Shown piece after piece: positions 1 to 6,193 of a stretch of 9,908 nucleotides of DNA. Within the stretch, counting starts at the first letter, position 1; every line of letters begins with the position of its first letter. Below the pieces are notes generated by a model. It had not been told where the DNA came from and made no database searches. It was given only the letters and a program-made list of their open reading frames with translations. Location: positions 1-9,908 of the forward strand of contig JACCSE010000091.1 in the NCBI GenBank assembly GCA_013813145.1. Direction: 5' to 3'. The position numbers and the translations under genes were made by a program. Source of the DNA: Gemmatimonadales bacterium (lineage in GTDB: Bacteria; Gemmatimonadota; Gemmatimonadetes; Gemmatimonadales; GWC2-71-9).

Positions 1-66
1 GGGGTGTTCCGGTTCATCGACGACCCCGCCGTGGCCGCGGAACTCTGCGCGGCGCTCACCCGCTGA
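1..66 (+). CDS. 3' end of an unidentified protein (partial)
   Basis: Frame 1 is open from the left edge to a TGA at 64-66 and encodes 21 residues, GVFRFIDDPAVAAELCAALTR. The composition, an amphipathic Ala/Leu-rich helix with charged residues, looks like the genuine C-terminus of a soluble protein. Codons show G/C in the third position, as in the neighbouring genes. Too little is present to name a family. The gene enters from the left and is followed by about 250 bp without a convincing gene. Confidence 0.55.
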   Translation, partial: GVFRFIDDPAVAAELCAALTR

Positions 67-320
67 GCTAGAAGGCGCTCCGGGTAAGCGGCAAGTCGGC
101 CTACTCGCGCGCTGAGCGATACGGAGAGGTCCTGACGGGTTGCGGGGCCTGCTGGCGAGTCCGATGCCTCGTCTCAAGAGCACGCCGGGGAGCCGGGTGG
201 CGACTCTGCAAAGCTTCACGTCCCGGGCACGTCCGCGGGCGAATGTCGCTTTTTGGCCGGAAAGGACGCGTATACAGGTACGAGTAGTTGCGCGACATCC
301 CTCACGTGGAGAACCCGACG
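67..320. other. Intergenic region upstream of the lipoprotein gene
   Basis: No gene is supported here. Open frames exist on both strands (for example 101-298 on -) but they encode Arg/Pro-rich sequence typical of GC-rich noncoding frames. A TATACA at 271-276 resembles a -10 box and would start transcription near 283, leaving a leader of about 38 nt with GGAG at 307-310. No -35 match sits at the right distance, so the promoter is only a weak guess. No terminator with a T tract follows the partial gene. Confidence 0.4.
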
Positions 321-836
321 ATGCGATCAACGACACTGACACTCACCGGGGCGGCGATGGTGGCCGCCCTCCTGACCGGCTGCGGCACCGAGGCCGGCCC
401 GACCGCCGAGACCGCCCCCGGCCTCACCGCCGAGGCGGCCGACCACAACGCGCCGGTGCACTTCAAGGGCGTGGAGCCCTCCGCGTTCGAAAACGTGAGC
501 GCCTGCAACGGCGAGGTCATCGCCTTCTCGGGGGAAGACACCTTTCAGGTCACCTTCCTAGGCACCCACTACGAATTCCTGATACACACTCGGTCCACCG
601 GCACCGGGCCCGTGAGCGGCGCTCACTACACGATCAACGACATCTACCACGAGAATTTCCAGAGCCCGAGGCCGGGCGCCCCGCAAGGCACGTTCACGTA
701 TCAGGGCATGTTCCACGTCACCAGCGACCTGCCCGGCCTGAACTTCGACGGCCATTTCCTGTTTCACATGGTCACCCTGCCGAGTGGCGAGGTCAAGATC
801 ACCCGAGACATCGGCTATGGGGTGTGCAAGGGCTGA
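321..836 (+). CDS. Small putative lipoprotein of unknown function
   Basis: The 171-residue product begins with a lipoprotein signal: Arg2, a hydrophobic stretch at about residues 5-19, and the lipobox LTGC with Cys21 as the predicted lipidated residue. This places it on the outer face of a membrane. An Ala/Thr/Pro/Glu-rich linker (about 22-45) follows, then a domain of about 125 residues rich in alternating polar and aromatic residues, suggesting beta strands. Cys62 (in ACNGE) and Cys169 (in GVCKG) could form a disulfide tying the two ends of the domain together. ATG 321 is preferred because GGAG lies 10 nt upstream and it puts the signal peptide at the N-terminus; an in-frame TTG at 288 would add 11 polar residues. 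The CNGE sequence recalls the start of small secreted beta-rich proteins, but I do not recognise the family. The gene appears monocistronic. Confidence 0.8.
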   Translation: MRSTTLTLTGAAMVAALLTGCGTEAGPTAETAPGLTAEAADHNAPVHFKGVEPSAFENVSACNGEVIAFSGEDTFQVTFLGTHYEFLIHTRSTGTGPVSGAHYTINDIYHENFQSPRPGAPQGTFTYQGMFHVTSDLPGLNFDGHFLFHMVTLPSGEVKITRDIGYGVCKG

Positions 837-885
837 GGGGCGATGCGGGCCGCGTGAGCGGCCAGGTCGCGGGACCCGGCGGTAC

Positions 886-925
886 GCGACGGGCCGAAGG
901 CGAACCGGCTTTCGGCCCTTGTCGC
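886..925 (+). repeat. Stem-loop repeat, copy 1
   Basis: GGGCCGAA (891-898) pairs perfectly with TTCGGCCC (911-918) across a 12-nt loop containing GAACCG. GCGAC (886-890) can extend the stem with GTCGC (921-925) if the two bases at 919-920 bulge. The sequence downstream of the stem, CTTGTC, recurs after copy 2. It lies 50 nt after the lipoprotein stop and could end that transcript, but there is no T tract, so a terminator call is not supported. Confidence 0.5.
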
Positions 926-1005
926 ATGACAAACGATGAGAGCAACCGCCGCACCCACCTGAGATCACCGGCGGCACCGGGGCCCCGGCCGCCGGCACTA
1001 GGGGA

Positions 1006-1036
1006 GGCCGAGGGGAACCGCATCTCGGCCCTTGTC
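1006..1036 (+). repeat. Stem-loop repeat, copy 2
   Basis: GGCCGAG (1006-1012) pairs perfectly with CTCGGCC (1024-1030) across an 11-nt loop that again contains GAACCG, and is again followed by CTTGTC (1031-1036). It is a diverged copy of the element at 891-923, shifted by about 113 bp. The loop-side base pair is A-T in copy 1 and G-C in copy 2, so pairing is kept although the sequence differs. Confidence 0.5.
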
Positions 1037-1104
1037 TTATAACCCCCCAAGGGTTTGAGGGCTGGTTGAAGATCACTGACTTTGCTTCCCCTCGTTGTAC
1101 TCTG

Positions 1105-1126
1105 TCGACCACGAGATTGTGGTTGA
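1105..1126 (+). repeat. Imperfect hairpin upstream of acnA
   Basis: TCGACCAC (1105-1112) pairs with GTGGTTGA (1119-1126), 8 bp with one G-T wobble, around a 6-nt loop. It lies about 90 nt upstream of the acnA start codon, in the less GC-rich stretch, and could be a leader hairpin or an operator for a dimeric regulator. The sequence alone cannot decide between these. Confidence 0.35.
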
Positions 1127-1214
1127 AGGACGCTAAGATCTCGGAATTACGCCTAGTTCCCCCACCCACTTGCCCCCGCCCCCCCACCCCAAGACCTTCC
1201 GGGTCGGAGGCCCC

Positions 1215-4004
1215 ATGCCACCCCTGAACAGCTTCTCCGCCCGCGGACCCCTCCGCGTCGCCGGCCGCACCTACGAGATCTACCGCCTGTCCGCCCTCTC
1301 GGGGACCGACGCCGAGTTCTCCCGACTTCCCTACTCCTTCCGCATTCTGCTCGAGAACCTCCTCCGCCATGAGGACGGCGCCTCCGTCACCGCGGACGAC
1401 GTCCTCACCCTCGCCCGCTGGAGCCCGACCGCCCCCCCGGCCCGCGAGATCGCCTTCACCCCTGCCCGCGTCCTCATGCAGGACTTCACCGGCGTCCCCG
1501 CCATCGTCGACCTCGCCGCCATGCGCGACGCGATGGCGGCACTCGGCGGCGACCCCGGCCGGATCAATCCGTCTCAGCCCGTCGAGCTGGTGATCGACCA
1601 CTCCATGCAAGTGGACTTCTATGGCACGCCCGACGCCCTGGAACGCAACCGCGAAATCGACTACGCCCGAAACCGGGAGCGCTATGCCTTCCTCCGCTGG
1701 GGCCAGCGGGCGTTCGACAACTTCCGGGTGGTGCCGCCCTACACCGGGATCTGCCATCAGGTGAACCTCGAGTACCTGGCCCGCGTGGTCTTCAGCTCGG
1801 AGGACGGGCGGTCGCCGCCGCTCGCCTACCCGGACACGCTGGTCGGCACCGATTCGCACACGCCGATGGTGAACGGGCTCGGCGTGCTGGGTTGGGGCGT
1901 CGGCGGGATCGAGGCCGAGGCGGCGATGCTGGGCCAGCAGGTGTCGATGCTCATCCCCCAGGTGCTCGGCGTACGGCTCCAGGGCGCGCTGCGCGAGGGC
2001 GCGACCGCCACCGACCTGGTGCTGACCGTGGCCGAGCTGCTACGGAAGAAGGGAGTCGTCGGCAAGTTCGTCGAGTTCTACGGGCCCGGCGTGGCCAACG
2101 TCCCGCTCGCCGACCGGGCCACGATCGGCAACATGTCGCCCGAATACGGCGCCACCTGCGCGATCTTTCCGGTGGACGAGGAGACCCTCCGCTACCTGCG
2201 CTTCACCGGCCGCAGCAAGGAGCGGGTGGCCCTGGTCGAGGCGTACATGAAGGAGCAGGGGCTCTTTCACACGCCGGACTCGCCCGAGCCGGAGTTCAGC
2301 GATACGCTGGTGCTGGACCTGACCACCGTAGAGCCGAGCATCGCCGGGCCCAAGCGGCCGCAGGACCGGGTCCCGCTCTCCCGGGCAAAGACCGCCTTCC
2401 TGGAGTCGCTCGGCACGGTGGCCCCGGCCGGGGGTTTGAGCCACGGCGCCGTGGTCATCGCCTCGATCACGAGCTGCACCAACACCTCCAACCCCAGCGT
2501 GATGATCGCGGCCGGACTTCTGGCCCGGAAGGCGGTGGAGCGCGGGCTCCGCTCGAAGCCGTGGGTCAAGACCTCGCTCGCTCCCGGGTCCAAGGTAGTC
2601 ACGGAGTACCTGGCCAAGGCCGGCCTCACCCAATACCTGGACCAGCTCGGCTTTCACAACGTGGGCTACGGGTGCGGCACCTGCATCGGGAACTCGGGAC
2701 CGCTGCCGGCGAGCGTGTCGGAGGCGATTGCCCGGCACAACCTGGTGGTCTGCTCGGCGCTCTCCGGCAACCGGAACTTCGAGGGGCGGGTGCACTCGGA
2801 GGTGCGGGCCAACTACCTCATGTCCCCCCCGCTGGTCGTCACCTACGCGCTGGTGGGCCGGATGGATTGGGACCCATACGCCGAGCCGCTGGGGATCGAC
2901 GGTCAGGGCAAGCCGGTCTTCCTGCGCGATATCTGGCCGACTCAGCAGGAGGTGCGGCGCACCATCGAGGAGTCGGTCGAGTCGGAGATGTTCCGGCGGA
3001 CCTACGCCGAGGTGTTCGCTGGGGACGAGGTCTGGCGGTCGCTGGAGGTTCCCGGCGGGGATCTCTTCGAGTGGGACCCCGCGTCTACCTACGTGCGTCA
3101 CCCGCCGTACTTCGAGGGGATGTCGCGGCGGCCGCCCGAGGCGGTGCTCGAGATCCTCGGCGCGCGGGTCCTGGCCCTGCTCGGCGACAGCGTCACCACG
3201 GATCACATCTCCCCCGCCGGTGCCATCAAGGTGGCCTCGCCGGCGGGTCGTTACCTGATGGATCAGGGAGTGAAGCCGGCGGATTTCAATTCCTACGGGG
3301 CACGCCGGGGCAACCACGAGGTGATGGTGCGCGGCACCTTCGCCAATCCCCGCATTCGGAACGGCTTAGTGCCCGGCACCGAAGGCAGCGTCACGACTCA
3401 CCTGCCCACCCGCGAGGTGATGCCGGTCTACGACGCGGCGGCGCGCTACGGGGCCGCCGGGACTCAACTCATCGTCCTCGCCGGAAAGGAGTACGGCTCC
3501 GGCTCCAGCCGCGACTGGGCGGCGAAAGGCCCCGCGCTTCAGGGGGTCCGCGCGGTGATCGCCGAGAGCTTCGAGCGGATCCACCGCTCCAACCTGGTCG
3601 GGATGGGGATCCTGCCGCTGCAGTTCGCGAAGGGGGACTCGGTGAAATCGCTGGGCCTCACCGGGCGAGAGGCGTTCGATGTGGTGGGGCTGTCCGAGGC
3701 ATTCTCCCACGGGCTCGCGGCGGCGACGGGCCGAGAGCTGACCGTGCGGGCTCGTCGGGCCGACGGGAGCGTGGTGGAGTTTCGGGCGGTCGCGCGGATC
3801 GACACGCCGCAGGAGGTGCTGTATTACCTCCAGGGTGGGATCCTGCATTACGTGCTGCGCAACCTGCTGAATCGCCGGGAGGAGTCGGTGCCGGGCGCGA
3901 TGGCAGCCGGGGCGCAGATACCCGCGGGAGCGATCCCGCGGCCGGGTGTGGTGGATGAGGGGTCGATGGAGTCGTTCCCGGCGAGCGATCCGCCGGCGTA
4001 CTGA
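1215..4004 (+). CDS. acnA: Aconitate hydratase, AcnA/IRP1 type
   Basis: This cytoplasmic [4Fe-4S] enzyme interconverts citrate and isocitrate via cis-aconitate in the TCA cycle. The family signature starting at Asp213 (DSHTPMVNGLGVLGWG) is characteristic of AcnA rather than AcnB. The cluster ligands are Cys421 (in SCTNTSNP), Cys487 and Cys490 (in GCGTCIGN); their 66- and 3-residue spacing equals that known for E. coli AcnA. The swivel domain carries YGSGSSRDW at 760-768, with the substrate-binding Ser/Arg loop. ATG 1215 was chosen because GGAGG lies 4 nt upstream; an in-frame TTG at 1170 lacks a ribosome site and would add a Pro-rich leader. The product has 929 residues against about 891 in E. 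coli. The excess is mainly a 43-residue tail after LRNLLN (residue 886) that ends in VVDEGSMESFPASDPPAY. All catalytic residues I could check are present, so the enzyme is probably active. Confidence 0.97.
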   Translation: MPPLNSFSARGPLRVAGRTYEIYRLSALSGTDAEFSRLPYSFRILLENLLRHEDGASVTADDVLTLARWSPTAPPAREIAFTPARVLMQDFTGVPAIVDLAAMRDAMAALGGDPGRINPSQPVELVIDHSMQVDFYGTPDALERNREIDYARNRERYAFLRWGQRAFDNFRVVPPYTGICHQVNLEYLARVVFSSEDGRSPPLAYPDTLVGTDSHTPMVNGLGVLGWGVGGIEAEAAMLGQQVSMLIPQVLGVRLQGALREGATATDLVLTVAELLRKKGVVGKFVEFYGPGVANVPLADRATIGNMSPEYGATCAIFPVDEETLRYLRFTGRSKERVALVEAYMKEQGLFHTPDSPEPEFSDTLVLDLTTVEPSIAGPKRPQDRVPLSRAKTAFLESLGTVAPAGGLSHGAVVIASITSCTNTSNPSVMIAAGLLARKAVERGLRSKPWVKTSLAPGSKVVTEYLAKAGLTQYLDQLGFHNVGYGCGTCIGNSGPLPASVSEAIARHNLVVCSALSGNRNFEGRVHSEVRANYLMSPPLVVTYALVGRMDWDPYAEPLGIDGQGKPVFLRDIWPTQQEVRRTIEESVESEMFRRTYAEVFAGDEVWRSLEVPGGDLFEWDPASTYVRHPPYFEGMSRRPPEAVLEILGARVLALLGDSVTTDHISPAGAIKVASPAGRYLMDQGVKPADFNSYGARRGNHEVMVRGTFANPRIRNGLVPGTEGSVTTHLPTREVMPVYDAAARYGAAGTQLIVLAGKEYGSGSSRDWAAKGPALQGVRAVIAESFERIHRSNLVGMGILPLQFAKGDSVKSLGLTGREAFDVVGLSEAFSHGLAAATGRELTVRARRADGSVVEFRAVARIDTPQEVLYYLQGGILHYVLRNLLNRREESVPGAMAAGAQIPAGAIPRPGVVDEGSMESFPASDPPAY

Positions 4005-4129
4005 TGGACGACTGCTTTGCCGCGTCAGTCGGAGCTCGCCCCGCGCGAGTGCGTCAGCAACCCGATCCCTCGCTCCGCTCGGGATGACGCGTGGGAACGG
4101 ACCAGGATGACCCGTGGAAACGGCTCGGC
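4005..4129. other. acnA-pcm spacer with hairpins
   Basis: Two short GC-rich hairpins follow the acnA stop: CGACTG/CAGTCG (4009-4014 with 4026-4031) and CTCGC/GCGAG (4035-4039 with 4045-4049). Neither has a T tract, so termination is uncertain. The rest contains a GAGCGGAGCGAGG-type repeat remnant and a short imperfect tandem repeat, listed separately. There is no recognisable promoter for pcm, which may be read through from acnA. Confidence 0.4.
4065..4088 (-). repeat. Dispersed palindromic-repeat core (half element)
   Basis: On the - strand this reads GTCATCCCGAGCGGAGCGAG followed by GGAT. The core nearly matches both arms of the large hairpin at 7049-7143 (consensus GTCATCC, one variable base, GAGC, two variable bases, AGCGAGG). 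It can fold by ATCCC (4065-4069) with GGGAT (4081-4085). It looks like a truncated member of the same dispersed repeat family. Confidence 0.55.
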
Positions 4130-4140
4130 ATGACCCGCTG
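4082..4140 (+). repeat. 23-bp imperfect tandem repeat entering the pcm start
   Basis: The unit at 4082-4104 and the unit at 4105-4127 match at about 18 of 23 positions; both begin GGATGAC and contain CGTGG and AACGG. A partial third unit starts at 4128 with GCATGACCCG. The repeat spans the alternative GTG start (4091), and its third unit contributes the ATG at 4130. It seems to have grown from the end of the adjacent dispersed repeat. Confidence 0.4.
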
Positions 4141-4873
4141 CCTCGCGCGAAGCAAGGGTCGCGCCCAGGGCTTCAGCTCGCTCCTTCTCGCCCTCGCCCT
4201 CGGCACCCCCGCGGCCGCGCAGCAGGCTGACTCAACCGACCGGCTCCCTCTGCGCCAGCGCCTCGTCGCCGAGCAGCTCGTTGCCCGCGGGATCCGCGAC
4301 TCGGCGACCCTGGCGGCCATGCTGGCGGTCCCCCGCCACGAGTTCGTGCCGCCGGACGTTCAGCGCCTGGCGTATGCGGACACGCCGCTTCCCATCGGCC
4401 ACGACCAGACCATCTCCCAGCCGTACATCGTGGCGCTCATGACCGAGTTGATCCACCCGAGCCCGGGCGACCGCGTGCTCGAGGTGGGTACGGGCTCGGG
4501 ATACCAGGCAGCCGTGCTCGCGGCGGCGGGGTGTCGAGTCTGGACCATCGAGATCTTCGAGGCCCTGGCGAACGAGGCCCAGGCTCGGCTGCAACGGTTG
4601 GGATACCCCGACGTCGCGGTCCGGCACGGAGACGGGTACGCCGGATGGCCGGAGAAGGCTCCGTTCGACGCGATCGTGGTCACCGCCGGTGCCGAGGCGA
4701 TCCCGTCCGCCCTCGTCCACCAGCTCGCCCCGGGTGGGCGGCTGGTGATGCCGGTGGGCGACCCGTACACCGACCAGCGGCTGGTCCTGGCCGAAAAGGA
4801 CGCGGGCGGACGGGTCACGACGCAGTACCTGGTGCCGGTGCGATTCGTTCCGCTGCTCAGGGGGGTGCGGTGA
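4130..4873 (+). CDS. pcm: Protein-L-isoaspartate O-methyltransferase, putatively exported
   Basis: The enzyme methylates L-isoaspartyl residues in aged proteins with S-adenosylmethionine, starting their repair. Residues 41-75 match the family N-terminus (LRQRLVAEQLVARGI, PRHEFVPP). IGHDQTISQP (89-98) is the substrate-side signature, and LEVGTGSGY (117-125) is SAM-binding motif I of the Rossmann methyltransferase fold. From ATG 4130 the product has 247 residues, against about 208 in E. coli. The extra N-terminus looks like a Sec signal: basic residues up to 11, a hydrophobic core at about 15-27, and an AAA site before Gln31. A GTG at 4091 would put acidic residues before the signal, so ATG 4130 is preferred; its ribosome site is weak (GGAA 10 nt upstream). 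It follows acnA on the same strand after 125 bp. The methyltransferase assignment is firm; export is inferred. Confidence 0.92.
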   Translation: MTRCLARSKGRAQGFSSLLLALALGTPAAAQQADSTDRLPLRQRLVAEQLVARGIRDSATLAAMLAVPRHEFVPPDVQRLAYADTPLPIGHDQTISQPYIVALMTELIHPSPGDRVLEVGTGSGYQAAVLAAAGCRVWTIEIFEALANEAQARLQRLGYPDVAVRHGDGYAGWPEKAPFDAIVVTAGAEAIPSALVHQLAPGGRLVMPVGDPYTDQRLVLAEKDAGGRVTTQYLVPVRFVPLLRGVR

Positions 4874-4878
4874 AGAAG

Positions 4879-4962
4879 TATCAGCTATCAGCTATCAGCC
4901 ATCGGCTATCGGTCCCCACATAGCTGATAGCCGATAGCTGATAGCCGATAGCTGATAGCTGA
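4879..4962. repeat. Heptad-repeat hairpin between convergent genes
   Basis: Five consecutive 7-bp units of the form TATCAGC or TATCGGC occupy 4879-4913. After an intervening 9 bases come five units of the reverse complement, GCTGATA or GCCGATA (4923-4957), and a partial sixth (4958-4962). The two arrays are in register, so a stem of about 35 bp with a few wobbles or mismatches can form. The hairpin starts 5 nt after the pcm stop and ends about 15 nt from the esterase stop. It fills the space between two convergent genes and could block transcription from both sides, although it lacks T tracts. Because the unit is 7 bp, the TAG and TGA triplets in the distal arm fall in all three frames for a ribosome arriving from either side. 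Confidence 0.85.
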
Positions 4963-4976
4963 GCATAGCCTGCCGT

Positions 4977-6041
4977 CTACTCACCGAACGCCGCCGCCAG
5001 CCGCTGTCCCCCGTACACCTGCGCCTCCTGCGCATCGGCCACTACCGCCGCCATCCCGAAGAACTCGTGGGTCACCCCCTCGAACACCCGCCGCTCGACT
5101 GCCACGCCCGCCACCGCAAGCGCCTGCTCCAGCAGCTCGCCGTCGGTGCGGAGCGGATCGATCTCGGCATTGACGATGGTCACACCCGGCAGGCCTGTCA
5201 GGTTCGCTCCCGCGAGGTTGATCCTGGGATCCAGAAGCTCGGCGGGCGCGCTGAAGGTGTGTCCGGCGAACCAGGGGATCGCCGGCCGATTGAGCGGACG
5301 GGCATTTGCGTTCTCCAGATAGGCCGGCGTGGTCGTGTCCGGCTGGGCGATGGGGTAGACGCTCAGCACGTGCACCGGGAGCTGAATCCCCGCGTCCCGT
5401 GCGGCCATCGCCGTCGCGACCGCGAGGTTGCCGCCCGCGCTCTCTCCCGCCAGCGCCACTCGGGCCGGATCGCCGTTGATGCTGGCCGCATTGGCGAGCG
5501 CCCATTGGTACGCCGCGAAGGCGTCGTCATGCTGGGCGGGGAACTTGCTCTCCGGCGCCAGCCGGTAGTCCACCGAGACCACCACGGCACCCGCCTGCAG
5601 CGCCAGCCCGCGCGCCCCAGGGTCGTACACGACCCGGTTGGCGATCAACCCACCCGCCGCCATGGAAGTACACCACCACCGGAAAGGGGCCGGTCCCTTC
5701 CGGCGTGTAGATCCGCACCGGCAGTTCGCCCGCCGGCCCCGGAATGGTGCCGTCGGTGCTCTGCACCCCCGGCACCAGCGCGGTTCCGGCGGTGTCGCGG
5801 CCCTGATTGAGCAGAACCTGCTTCAGCGCATCGTTGTGAGAAGGTTGCGCCCGCGCCTCTTCGGGCGTCAGGATATGGAGCGGCCGCGGCCGGAGCCCGG
5901 CGTAGGCGTCGAGCACTGCCTGCATGTCGTCGTCCGGGCGGGGAATCCCCACCGGTGCCAGTACGGCCGCCGAGATGCCCGCCAGGCCGGCGTTACGATT
6001 GCTGCGCCGAGCGCGCCCGACGCGATTCTGCTCCACCGCAT
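4977..6041 (-). pseudogene. HSL-family alpha/beta-hydrolase (esterase/lipase), frameshifted
   Basis: The reconstructed protein is a secreted esterase of the hormone-sensitive-lipase family (family IV). Visible parts are the oxyanion motif FHGGGWV (H codon at 5664-5662), VDYRLAPE, the nucleophile elbow GESAGG, the acid residue in DPLRTDGE and the base in THEFFG. They lie in two frames. Just after HGGGWV the frame breaks at 5646-5649; removing one T of GGTTGATC on the coding strand restores W-V-I-A-N-R. A second break near 5994 is likely: ATG 6041, with AGGAAGGGG at 6048-6056, starts a signal-like sequence (MRWSRIASGALGAAIV), whereas the continuation AGLAGISAAVLAP is in another frame. The uncorrected reading from this ATG stops at 5868. 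The two indels cancel, giving 354 residues, a normal length. It is either a decaying gene or has two sequencing errors. An alternative start at 6108 avoids the second shift but gives an unlikely basic N-terminus. Confidence 0.8.
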
Positions 6042-6047
6042 TCCGAT

Positions 6048-6056
6048 CCCCTTCCT
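6048..6056 (-). promoter_or_regulatory. Ribosome binding site of the esterase gene
   Basis: On the - strand AGGAAGGGG lies 6 nt before the ATG at 6041. It is the reason for choosing this start, and it supports the view that the signal-like frame beginning there is the true N-terminus. Confidence 0.6.
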
Positions 6057-6073
6057 GCCGAGTGCCAAGCTGA

Positions 6074-6092
6074 GTGCCGCTTGCCGCGGCAC
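6074..6092 (-). other. Perfect hairpin in the esterase leader
   Basis: GTGCCGC (6074-6080) and GCGGCAC (6086-6092) form a perfect 7-bp stem with a 5-nt loop, 33 to 51 nt upstream of the esterase ATG. It could be a leader structure or a regulator site. There is no T tract. Confidence 0.4.
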
Positions 6093-6119
6093 GAGGAAGC
6101 GGCATCATGACTGGAACGG

Positions 6120-6158
6120 CGACACCTCGCTGTGCGCTGGGGCACCGGCGAGGTGTCG
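6120..6158 (-). terminator. Long hairpin between the AHSA1 and esterase genes
   Basis: CGACACCTCGC (6120-6130) is perfectly complementary to GCGAGGTGTCG (6148-6158), 11 bp. GTGC (6132-6135) with GCAC (6142-6145) continues the helix after a small bulge. It is the strongest simple hairpin in the window. It lies downstream of the AHSA1 gene and upstream of the esterase, both on -. A terminator or attenuator role is possible, but no T tract follows on either strand, so the type is uncertain. Confidence 0.45.
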
Positions 6159-6165
6159 GGAAAGC

Positions 6166-6187
6166 AGGCAGATAGCTGGTGCTGCCT
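6166..6187 (-). terminator. Candidate terminator of the arsR-AHSA1 operon
   Basis: On the - strand a 6-bp stem (AGGCAG/CTGCCT, 6187-6182 with 6171-6166) begins 6 nt after the AHSA1 stop and is followed by GCTTTCC, a short weak T run. The position fits a terminator; the stem is short and the T run poor. Confidence 0.35.
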
Positions 6188-6193
6188 AGTGGG

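Larger units (their letters stand above)
837..1214. other. 378-bp gene-free region upstream of acnA
   Basis: Both strands have open frames here, but their products are Arg/Gly/Pro-rich and match nothing. The left part (up to about 1030) is GC-rich and contains two related stem-loops, listed separately. The right part (about 1031-1160) is visibly less GC-rich than the surroundings. It holds a weak AACCC/GGGTT hairpin (1041-1055), a TATAAC (1038-1043) without a matching -35, and a direct repeat GGTTGAAG (1064-1071 and 1121-1128). The second copy overlaps the right arm of an imperfect hairpin (1105-1112 with 1119-1126). This is a plausible promoter and leader region for acnA, but no promoter can be chosen with confidence. 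Confidence 0.5.

Noticed and set aside
140..1042. A 300-codon open frame on + overlapping the lipoprotein gene
   Set aside because: The product is Arg/Gly/Pro-rich without any recognisable motif, and it overlaps the lipoprotein gene, which has a signal peptide and ribosome site, in another frame. Such frames are expected in GC-rich DNA.
1031..1160. A consensus promoter for acnA
   Set aside because: TATAAC (1038-1043) and several TTG boxes were tested by eye, but none has a partner at 15-19 bp spacing, so no promoter is claimed.
558..1859. A 433-codon open frame on - spanning the lipoprotein, the gap and the start of acnA
   Set aside because: It is antisense to two supported genes and its sequence is low-complexity Gly/Arg/Val. 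No ribosome site or motif is visible.
2040..3317. A 425-codon antisense open frame within acnA
   Set aside because: It is the antisense shadow of the aconitase codons, with His/Arg/Gly-rich composition and no start signals.
1892..3958. A 688-codon open frame on + inside acnA
   Set aside because: It is the shifted frame of a GC-rich gene whose aconitase frame contains all known catalytic residues.
4091..4129. GTG start for pcm
   Set aside because: It would add 13 acidic and polar residues ahead of the hydrophobic leader and lies inside the tandem repeat; ATG 4130 gives a normal signal-like N-terminus. It is not fully excluded.
4879..4962. CRISPR array
   Set aside because: The units are only 7 bp with no spacers, and the second half is inverted relative to the first. 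No cas gene is nearby.
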